Made by a program: the position numbers and the translations under genes. This document shows positions 45,759-52,642 of a DNA stretch of 64,000 bases, piece by piece (the first letter of the stretch is position 1; every line of letters begins with the position of its first letter). Source of the stretch: Parabacteroides distasonis (GTDB lineage Bacteria; Bacteroidota; Bacteroidia; Bacteroidales; Tannerellaceae). The stretch covers positions 1 through 64,000 of the forward strand of contig SUXM01000008.1 of assembly GCA_015060925.1 (NCBI GenBank), given 5' to 3'. The notes under the pieces are model-generated. The model was given only the letters and a program-made list of their open reading frames with translations, was not told where the DNA came from and ran no database searches.

Positions 45759-47586
45759 TTGGAAATTTAAACACATTAAGACGGAACGATGGTAGTTCCA
45801 TAGAGTTGCTTTCACTCACATCATAGTAATCTCGGATGGTTTCTTGTGCTACTTTGTACTGCACACCATTCTCTTGCAAGATAACCTGTAATCGTTGCTG
45901 AATCTCCTTCTTCGGAATGTAAACACCTATTGGGAACTCACGCAAGATGTCTTTCAGGACATTTTCGGAGAATCGTAGCATGTTGGCCTGTGCCTTATCA
46001 TACTCACGCACCTTTCTATCAATTAAAGACTTTTTGTATTCAGCCGTAACAATGGCATCCTTACCTATCTTCTCATAGGCAGTCAAGATATAGTTACCTT
46101 CTACCTGCTGTCGAAAATAGTTAAGATGTTGTTCCATTTCTTCATATGGAATCTTACCATCAATAAACCATTGCTCAATACGAACGATAAGTTGGAGTAT
46201 GATTTTACGCTGCTCAATCTGCTGTTTGGTATTGTTGAGGCGTTCCAAATCATCCGTACCTACACATTCAGTAACATCATACAAGGTTACATTAAAGAAA
46301 CCTGTATCAAGATATGCTTGATGTAAGGCTTCCGCTGATTGGTAATAGCTTCGAACCCTTTCTTCATTATATAGATTATCTACGGAAAAAGGATTTATCT
46401 CTCCACGCTCATCAATCAAATCCTGATACTTCAAGCTGCCCATATCTTCAAGTATTGCCTTTTTCTTGAACTCATCCAATTCTGCATCATGTTCCTCTTT
46501 CAGCAAATTGTAGTCTGCAATGAATCTTTCCACCCGGTTATGGATTTCCTCATTGGTGCGTACCTTAATGTCAGGATTCACCGTAGATATATGCGTCAGC
46601 GAATTATAAGTAATATCATCCTTGCCTTTCTTACGGAATCGGCCTTGTATCTGTATGGATTCCGTGAAGGGGTCAATCATTGTCCAATTAGCTGTACGCA
46701 AATCAGTAAGCATAACAATATCCGGTTTGTACTTGCCGATGTGTATATCCAAAGCAGAATAGAAACGGCAGGTAAAGAAGTTGTACTTAGCTAAAGGATA
46801 GTCAATCTCCGAATAGGCTTGCTGCATACCTCGCTTTATCAGTTTCTTCACACTATCTTCCGAACAGAATACCTTATAGTCAGTAATGCCCAAGTTGCTA
46901 ATCAGGTTTGCAATCCCATCGGTCACATTAAAGAAAATGCAAATATGTTTGCTGTCCTCCAAATCATCCAAAACCTTTTGCAATCGCTTATAATAGCTAT
47001 TAGTTACAATCAATGTTAAGTCCTTCTTGTAATCGAACTCAGGCTCAACCTTTACCATCTGGAAGCCTTGTTTCTCAAACTCCGGATGTGACATAGGTAA
47101 AGGTGTAGCAGACACAAATGCTTTCTGTTCGAACTGAAAGAAATCATATATCGGCTGTGATATTTTCCTGCGATAGTCAATATCCTGCGTTACCTTCTCA
47201 CACTCATCAAACAGGCAAAAGAAAGTCTTGTAGATATTGATTTTTAATTCTTCAGCAGCTTTTCGTATCTTCTTGAAGCTTTCCGGAGTAGTAATAATCT
47301 TCTTGTACTCAATATCCATTTGCAGGTACTTCTTCAAATTGTAAGGAGTACACTTTGCATACACAGCTTCCAAATTTTCGTTATCATCCAATTTGCCAAG
47401 TATTACAGGCACATTAGGTTCGATGATAATTGAAGAACGCTTGCTGTGAATCTCGCTATGGGTTGCCCCAAGTCCGGTTAGCGTCTTATTTAAGATGCAG
47501 TTACTTGGTATCATTGAGTGGCCGATGCGTTTTAATGCGTCAAGCAGCCATTCGCCTTTCTTAAGTATGGCCTTAACTATGTTCAT
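45745..47586 (-). CDS. SF2 DEAD/DEAH helicase-like protein
   Basis: 613 residues. A degenerate Walker A region (LNKTLTGLGATHSEI, about 33-47), DEAx-type Walker B (FCLFDECEKV, about 125), motif III SATPLP (about 155) and motif VI QIQGRFRKKGKDD (about 310) are in helicase order. GATHS in place of GKT/S raises doubt about normal ATP binding. The C-terminal 250 residues are helical with no known domain. Likely a replication or maintenance helicase of the element. The upstream 491-residue gene is separated by a terminator and palindrome C. Confidence 0.75.
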   Translation of the reverse strand: MNIVKAILKKGEWLLDALKRIGHSMIPSNCILNKTLTGLGATHSEIHSKRSSIIIEPNVPVILGKLDDNENLEAVYAKCTPYNLKKYLQMDIEYKKIITTPESFKKIRKAAEELKINIYKTFFCLFDECEKVTQDIDYRRKISQPIYDFFQFEQKAFVSATPLPMSHPEFEKQGFQMVKVEPEFDYKKDLTLIVTNSYYKRLQKVLDDLEDSKHICIFFNVTDGIANLISNLGITDYKVFCSEDSVKKLIKRGMQQAYSEIDYPLAKYNFFTCRFYSALDIHIGKYKPDIVMLTDLRTANWTMIDPFTESIQIQGRFRKKGKDDITYNSLTHISTVNPDIKVRTNEEIHNRVERFIADYNLLKEEHDAELDEFKKKAILEDMGSLKYQDLIDERGEINPFSVDNLYNEERVRSYYQSAEALHQAYLDTGFFNVTLYDVTECVGTDDLERLNNTKQQIEQRKIILQLIVRIEQWFIDGKIPYEEMEQHLNYFRQQVEGNYILTAYEKIGKDAIVTAEYKKSLIDRKVREYDKAQANMLRFSENVLKDILREFPIGVYIPKKEIQQRLQVILQENGVQYKVAQETIRDYYDVSESNSMELPSFRLNVFKFPMVDF

Positions 47587-47633
47587 GTCTTAAATATTTA
47601 CATTAGCAATTCATATTGTAGATAACCGTTGCT

Positions 47634-47688
47634 TGGTAGGATTTCCGAAATAAATGCTCTTATAAGGGCAGTTCATGAAAATCTACCA
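47634..47688 (-). repeat. 55-bp palindromic repeat, copy C
   Basis: TGGTAGG...TCTACCA with CTTATAAG in the middle; its reverse complement aligns to copy A (TGGTAGATTTT, then CCTTATAAGA at the same offset). Lies 48 bases upstream of the helicase-like gene. Confidence 0.85.
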
Positions 47689-47708
47689 AACCAAGGTTAC
47701 GGTGAATA

Positions 47709-47733
47709 GAAGCCCACCTGTCACATGGGCTTC
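47709..47733 (-). terminator. Terminator after the 491-residue gene
   Basis: Perfect 8-bp stem GAAGCCCA / TGGGCTTC with a nine-base loop, 13 bases past the stop. Confidence 0.65.
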
Positions 47734-47745
47734 CATCGTAACTCG

Positions 47746-49221
47746 TTAGGCAGCTTGGTTGAGTTCTTCACGTTGCATTCTGATAATCCATGAAGTCAGT
47801 ACCATAACGATACAGGATTCTTTGTCGCCACACTTTTTTAATTTAGCATACGTTACTTTCTCAGCCGGGATGGTTCTAAGAGCTTCCAATATCGTATCCA
47901 AATCGTAGTCACCACCTTCAAGAAGAGAATCAATAGCACGAATCGCATAGCGTTTCTTGGCTTCTGCTTCACCAAAGGTCAATTTTATTCTATTAAATAG
48001 ACGTTGGGCATCCTCAGGTGTTCTGCCCAAGGTTATTTCCATTTTGGATTTATGGCCAAACATCATTACTGCAAGAGTCTTAGGAGTAAAATGAGCCTTG
48101 TTGTAATACTCTGAAACACTTTCAGGAAGTTTGTTCTCCATAGCGAAACGTGCAACCTGTTTGGCTGCTTCATTACCTGTAGCCAAACCTGCAACAGCTA
48201 CTTCTTTAACCTTATCAAAACCTTGACAAAGTTGATTAGTAGCCCCTACCTTCTTAGCCCAATCCTGTACAGATTCGAATTCGTGTACCTCCACATCGGC
48301 AAGAACTTCATCAAAAAAGACACGGCAGTTTGTTCCCGGTTCAGGACACAAAACGTACACGTTAGGAGTTCCATTCGATATTTCGTTTCCTTCATGGTCA
48401 AACACTAAGTATCGTTCATCCCAAAACAACTTGGCATCTACCACGTTGTACTTAACTGGAAGTAAATCGTCCTTTTTGGCCAACTTAAACAACACCTCTT
48501 TCTTCTTGGATACAGATACGTTACATTCAGTGAAACCGATAATGATTTCTTGTTCTTCGCCATTAATGATGGCCTTCCACGTTTTAGGAGCTTCATCGTC
48601 AGAGCATCCACAATCTTCTACTTCTGCCGAAGTTACTTGCTCTTCCTTAGGCTCATCCTTACCAAGGTTTTCAAACCAAGCATCTTTATTTTGAACCATG
48701 TGCGGAGAATCTGTTTTGAAACAAATCTTCATTGGAGTATTGTATTTATGCTTTGGCTTATTCAGAGCTATAAATAATCGTAAAAGATCCGGACGTACAA
48801 CATAAGTATTACGCATAAAATCCTGCCTTATGTTTTCAGCTTCTTCATCAAGATACAAGTCGTTTTCATTTCGGTTAAAAACAGCAGACATGAAAACTAA
48901 GATAAAAGTTACCGTTTCTAACAAATCTTTGTCTTCGATACATTGACCACACAAATCAACTATTGCATCAATTTGTTTATCAAAATCTTCTGTTACACGG
49001 ATACCCAAACTATCATTGGTATTTATTGCATAAGAAGCACTATCTAGGTAACCATTCTTATCAGTGAATTGATTTGCCAATTCTTTGTTAAATCTTTTCT
49101 CTCTATGATGTAAACCTACAATCAATGAAAGTTCACTTGATATTTCACTTAGATCGAAACCATAACATTCTTCTAATATAGGTAGAGAAGCCTTTAATTG
49201 GGGTATGTAAAACGATGGCAT
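47746..49221 (-). CDS. Unknown protein of the integrative element
   Basis: 491 residues from the ATG at 49221 (MPSFYIPQLKASLPILEE). A 24-residue upstream extension is rejected because it would run through the integrase terminator at 49251-49281. The middle has an acidic linker with CGCSDDEAPK (about 225) and a beta-rich segment after it; the C-terminal third (TLAVMMFGHKSKMEITLGRTPEDAQRLFNRIKL) is helical. No signal peptide. I do not recognise a family. Position next to the integrase and helicase suggests a role in replication or maintenance of the element. Confidence 0.8.
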   Translation of the reverse strand: MPSFYIPQLKASLPILEECYGFDLSEISSELSLIVGLHHREKRFNKELANQFTDKNGYLDSASYAINTNDSLGIRVTEDFDKQIDAIVDLCGQCIEDKDLLETVTFILVFMSAVFNRNENDLYLDEEAENIRQDFMRNTYVVRPDLLRLFIALNKPKHKYNTPMKICFKTDSPHMVQNKDAWFENLGKDEPKEEQVTSAEVEDCGCSDDEAPKTWKAIINGEEQEIIIGFTECNVSVSKKKEVLFKLAKKDDLLPVKYNVVDAKLFWDERYLVFDHEGNEISNGTPNVYVLCPEPGTNCRVFFDEVLADVEVHEFESVQDWAKKVGATNQLCQGFDKVKEVAVAGLATGNEAAKQVARFAMENKLPESVSEYYNKAHFTPKTLAVMMFGHKSKMEITLGRTPEDAQRLFNRIKLTFGEAEAKKRYAIRAIDSLLEGGDYDLDTILEALRTIPAEKVTYAKLKKCGDKESCIVMVLTSWIIRMQREELNQAA

Positions 49222-49250
49222 AAGATATTTTTTTTCAAAAATAAACAGAA

Positions 49251-49281
49251 AATCCCACCTACAACATAGGTAAGTGGGATT
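49251..49281 (-). terminator. Terminator after the integrase gene
   Basis: AATCCCAC.TAC pairs with GTA.GTGGGATT around a short loop, followed by a T-rich run on the minus strand; 9 bases past the integrase stop. Confidence 0.75.
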
Positions 49282-49289
49282 AACTTCAA

Positions 49290-50558
49290 TCATCTACCAA
49301 AAACATATTTAATGACCTTTGTATTTGCTTTGTTTTCGTTCACGAAATCACGTTCGATATAGATGTCCGTTACTTTCATTGCTTCATCTACATGATTGAG
49401 AGCTGCATGAACTGTGTACTTATCAATGCCAACTTTATTAAGAGCTATAGTAGCCCATGAGTGCCGGGCGGCATAGTATTCTAAATCATCAATGTTTAAA
49501 ATAGAACCAATTTCTTTAAGACCATAGTTGATAGCCTTATTGAAAGTCTTTTCATCCGCATAGTAACGATAGAAATTGAAAATTCGCTTTCCGGACTTAT
49601 CTCTGTACTTTTCCACAATAGGCATAAGTAATTTAGGAATATCCACCTGCATTTTTGCGCCATCCAATCTGCGTGCTTTTGTTTTCGTACGATTGTAAGT
49701 AATGGTGTTATCCTGTATATCCGTTGCAAAGTAAAGGTCTGCGGAATTCATACCCATCAAACAAAACGACAGAATGAAACAATCTTTCGCCAAATTATAA
49801 CGACAAGTTGATTTGTAGCCTTTCTTCATTTCTTTGTATGGAAGCTTCCATACATTTTTAATAATATCTGGTGAAATTGCTCTTTTTCGTGTAGCTTCCT
49901 GTCGTGGTATGGTAAAATTATCAAAAGGAGAATGAGCAATTAGTATCAAGTTCTTCTCCTTGCGATTGTACTTCTTCTTCGCTTCATTAAACAACTTTTT
50001 TAGACTTTCTAAATATAACGATAATGTACGGTTAGATGGAACACGTTTCCCATTTTGAATTAGTTTCATAGTTCTTACATCACGTTCTCTTTCTAAAAAT
50101 GATTTGAATTGTTCAAGAAAATCAGTCGTAATCAATTTAATATCCAAAGTATCCTTACCAATAAAACGAATTAGCGCATTAACTGATGTTGAATAATTAA
50201 TAGCTCCCTTAATTGTTGTTGTTGAAATCCATTCACGACTAAACTTTATAAAATCTATAGTCTGCTGCTTTTCTCGTTCTCCATCTAATATGTCAAATAC
50301 TTCTTCAAGAGTATAATTCTGTAACTCTATTTGAAGTTTAGCACACTTTTCTTGATAACTCCTAATCAGATTTTCAACATCTCGTTTAACAGGTGATGAA
50401 GATTTGATTTTCAAGTTTTTAGTTAAATCTTTTGCTGTTACAAACAAACTTGTGGAAAGCCGCCTAACCTTTCGATCTAACGTAAATCTCAACTTTACAT
50501 TATAAGTTCCATTCAACTTTCGTTCACTCTTCTTAATTTCCGCATTAATAGTCAGCAT
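49290..50558 (-). CDS. Tyrosine-type integrase of the element
   Basis: 422 residues. The ATG at 50558 is preferred: AGAAGGGG lies just upstream as a strong ribosome site, while an earlier TTG would overlap the arm-type repeats. The N-terminal arm-binding domain (about 1-90: LTINAEIKKSERKLNGTYNVKLRF) is the Bacteroidetes type, then a SAM-like core-binding domain and a catalytic domain. LMGMNSADLYFATDI replaces the usual first Arg, as in some Bacteroides integrases such as IntDOT. AARHSWAT, LNHVDEAM and the Tyr in TDIYIERDF are the remaining catalytic boxes. It lies 113 bases from the right repeat in tRNA-Arg, the standard placement. Confidence 0.95.
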   Translation of the reverse strand: MLTINAEIKKSERKLNGTYNVKLRFTLDRKVRRLSTSLFVTAKDLTKNLKIKSSSPVKRDVENLIRSYQEKCAKLQIELQNYTLEEVFDILDGEREKQQTIDFIKFSREWISTTTIKGAINYSTSVNALIRFIGKDTLDIKLITTDFLEQFKSFLERERDVRTMKLIQNGKRVPSNRTLSLYLESLKKLFNEAKKKYNRKEKNLILIAHSPFDNFTIPRQEATRKRAISPDIIKNVWKLPYKEMKKGYKSTCRYNLAKDCFILSFCLMGMNSADLYFATDIQDNTITYNRTKTKARRLDGAKMQVDIPKLLMPIVEKYRDKSGKRIFNFYRYYADEKTFNKAINYGLKEIGSILNIDDLEYYAARHSWATIALNKVGIDKYTVHAALNHVDEAMKVTDIYIERDFVNENKANTKVIKYVFGR

Positions 50559-50573
50559 TTTACCCCTTCTAAA

Positions 50574-50595
50574 ATTAGTCAACAATTAGTCAACA
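50574..50595 (+). repeat. Tandem 11-bp arm-type motifs, right end
   Basis: ATTAGTCAACA twice (50574-50584, 50585-50595), identical in sequence, spacing and orientation to 37298-37319. It sits between the integrase start and the right repeat. Confidence 0.8.
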
Positions 50596-50670
50596 AATAG
50601 CAAAAAAAGGATGATTTTAAGCCAAAAATCAAGAGAAAAACAAATTCGGTAGAAAATAAAAAAAGCTATC

Positions 50671-50764
50671 AAATCACCTATTTATCAATGATTTAACAGC
50701 TTTATTACTTGTGACCAGGGTGGGATTCAAACCCACGACCTTCAGAACCGGAATCTGACGCTCT
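50671..50764. repeat. Right attachment-site repeat (inside tRNA-Arg)
   Basis: Direct repeat of 37108-37201. It spans the tRNA-Arg 3' half plus most of its terminator hairpin (50662-50703). Integration at this copy leaves the tRNA intact. Confidence 0.95.
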
Positions 50765-50785
50765 ATTCAGCTAAGCTACCCAGCC
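50712..50785 (-). tRNA. tRNA-Arg(CCG), integration target
   Basis: 74 bases on the minus strand. The anticodon loop TTCCGGT gives CCG; D stem GCTT/GAGC and T arm GTGGG TTTGAAT CCCAC are sound. The acceptor stem GGCTGGG / CCTGGTC pairs with three G-U wobbles, unusual and perhaps the result of 3'-end exchange by integrating elements. Followed by its terminator hairpin within the right repeat. Confidence 0.93.
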
Positions 50786-50845
50786 AAAAACGTTGCAAAA
50801 GTATATATAATCTTGCAAGAAAACAAACTTACAGAATAAAATCAT

Positions 50846-50853
50846 TATCTTTG
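50846..50853 (+). promoter_or_regulatory. -7 box upstream of asnA
   Basis: TATCTTTG fits the Bacteroidetes box, 35 bases before the asnA ATG. No clear -33 element. Confidence 0.55.
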
Positions 50854-50888
50854 CCCCGCATTATACAAACATAAAGCATAACAAGAAC

Positions 50889-51926
50889 ATGAGTTATCTG
50901 ATTAAACCTACAGGATATAAAGCTTTATTAAATCTGTCCCAAACAGAGATGGGGATTAAGAAAATTAAAGATTTTTTCCAACAAAACCTCTCTTCTGAAT
51001 TAAGACTTCGCAGAGTAACAGCTCCTTTATTCGTATTGAAAGGGATGGGGATCAATGATGACCTCAATGGGACGGAACGTGCAGTAACATTCCCGATCAA
51101 AGACTTGAATGATTCAAAAGCTGAGATTGTCCACTCTTTAGCAAAATGGAAGCGTCTTACTTTGGCTGATTACCAAATAGAGAAAGATTACGGTATTTAC
51201 ACCGATATGAACGCAATCCGTTCAGATGAAGAATTAGGCAATCTACATTCCTTATATGTTGACCAATGGGACTGGGAACGTGTGATGGGAGTAGAAGAAC
51301 GAAACGTTGAATTTTTGAAAGAGATTGTGCGGCGTATCTATGCAGCCATGGTTCGTACAGAATATTTGGTTTATGAAATGTTCCCGGAAATCCGTCCGGT
51401 ATTACCTCAGCAAATCCACTTTATTCATTCGGAAGATCTACTCCAAAAATATCCGACATTGACATCCAAACAGCGAGAAGATGCAATCACCAAAGAATAT
51501 GGAGCAGTTTTCATTATCGGCATTGGTTGTCAATTAAGCAATGGAGAAAAACATGACGGACGTGCTCCGGACTATGACGACTGGTCAACAGTAGCAGAGA
51601 ACGGTCAAGTGGGATTAAACGGAGATCTTCTTGTTTGGGATGACGTATTAAACCGTTCCTTAGAATTATCCTCTATGGGTATTCGTGTAGACAAAGAGGC
51701 TCTACTTCGTCAGTTGACTCTTTGCCATGCAGAAGACAGGAAAGAATTATATTTCCACCAGCGGTTATTGAATGATGAGCTACCATTAAGTATCGGTGGA
51801 GGTATCGGGCAAAGCCGTCTATGCATGTTCTATTTGCGTAAAGCCCATATTGGAGAAATCCAATCCAGTATATGGCCGGAAGAGATGCGCCGTGAAGCTC
51901 GTGAAGCCGGCATGCATTTAATTTAA
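50889..51926 (+). CDS. asnA: Aspartate--ammonia ligase
   Basis: 345 residues, the length of AsnA. RRVTAPLFVLKGMGINDDLNG, SLYVDQWDWE, YGAVFIIGIGCQL and LSIGGGIGQSRLCMFYLRK are the class-II-synthetase-like active-site blocks of this family. It makes asparagine from aspartate with ammonia and ATP. ung follows by 12 bp. With the element removed, asnA would be the divergent neighbour of tRNA-Arg. Confidence 0.97.
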   Translation: MSYLIKPTGYKALLNLSQTEMGIKKIKDFFQQNLSSELRLRRVTAPLFVLKGMGINDDLNGTERAVTFPIKDLNDSKAEIVHSLAKWKRLTLADYQIEKDYGIYTDMNAIRSDEELGNLHSLYVDQWDWERVMGVEERNVEFLKEIVRRIYAAMVRTEYLVYEMFPEIRPVLPQQIHFIHSEDLLQKYPTLTSKQREDAITKEYGAVFIIGIGCQLSNGEKHDGRAPDYDDWSTVAENGQVGLNGDLLVWDDVLNRSLELSSMGIRVDKEALLRQLTLCHAEDRKELYFHQRLLNDELPLSIGGGIGQSRLCMFYLRKAHIGEIQSSIWPEEMRREAREAGMHLI

Positions 51927-51938
51927 TCCTCTCTTTTA

Positions 51939-52601
51939 ATGGATGTAAAAATTGAACAAAGTTGGAAACAGCGATTAACCCCGGAGTTTGAAAAAGATTA
52001 TTTCAAACAGTTGATTTCTTTTGTCAAAGAAGAATACCGACAAGGGACTGTTTACCCTCCGGGACCTTGCATTTTTAGTGCATTTGAACATTGTCCATTC
52101 GACAAAGTAAAGGTGGTTATCCTCGGGCAAGACCCCTATCATGAACCCGGGCAAGCACATGGGCTTTGTTTCTCTGTCCAAGATGGTATCCCTTTTCCAC
52201 CCTCTTTAGTCAATATATTCAAAGAGATAGAGAGTGATTTAGGGAAATCGATACCCCAAACCGGGAATTTACTTCGTTGGGCAGATCAAGGCGTATTATT
52301 ACTTAATGCCACATTAACGGTTCGTGCCCATCAAGCTGGTTCGCACCAAAACAGAGGTTGGGAAACCTTCACCGATGCCGTGATCCATCATCTGGCAGAA
52401 GAGAGAAGTCATATTGTATATATTTTATGGGGTGCATATGCACAACGTAAAGGAGCGTTCATTAATACTTCTCGTAATCTCGTCTTAAAATCAGCCCATC
52501 CCTCTCCCCTCTCTGCATACAGAGGATTTTTCGGGAACAAACATTTTAGCAAGGCCAATGATTATTTAATAGCAACAGGACAAGATCCTATCGAATGGTA
52601 A
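51939..52601 (+). CDS. ung: Uracil-DNA glycosylase
   Basis: 220 residues, family 1 UDG. VVILGQDPYHEPGQAHGLCFSV contains the catalytic Asp (GQDPYH) and LLLNATLTVRAHQAGSH the uracil pocket; LKSAHPSPLSAYRGFFG is the minor-groove loop with its HPSPLS motif. It removes uracil from DNA. Likely co-transcribed with asnA; a terminator follows. Confidence 0.98.
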   Translation: MDVKIEQSWKQRLTPEFEKDYFKQLISFVKEEYRQGTVYPPGPCIFSAFEHCPFDKVKVVILGQDPYHEPGQAHGLCFSVQDGIPFPPSLVNIFKEIESDLGKSIPQTGNLLRWADQGVLLLNATLTVRAHQAGSHQNRGWETFTDAVIHHLAEERSHIVYILWGAYAQRKGAFINTSRNLVLKSAHPSPLSAYRGFFGNKHFSKANDYLIATGQDPIEW

Positions 52602-52612
52602 TATAACTTTAG

Positions 52613-52642
52613 AGGCTGGCAATTAACAATGTCAGCCTTTTT
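52613..52642. terminator. Terminator between ung and lptD
   Basis: AGGCTGgCA pairs with TGtCAGCCT, followed by six T on the plus strand, between convergent genes. Confidence 0.85.

Larger units (their letters stand above)
37108..50764. mobile_element. Integrative element of about 13.6 kb in tRNA-Arg(CCG)
   Basis: Boundaries are 94-bp direct repeats (37108-37201 and 50671-50764) with a single mismatch. The right copy contains the 3' part of an intact tRNA-Arg, and a tyrosine integrase gene lies immediately inside it. Paired arm-type motifs sit just inside each end. Contents: integrase, an unknown 491-residue protein, an SF2 helicase-like protein, DUF3871, a 66-residue protein, a DUF4160/DUF2442-HTH pair, RadC, a small recombinase, two fimbrillin lipoproteins and a 43-residue gene. 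No relaxase, coupling protein or Tra genes are recognised, so transfer would need help from another element. Confidence 0.93.
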
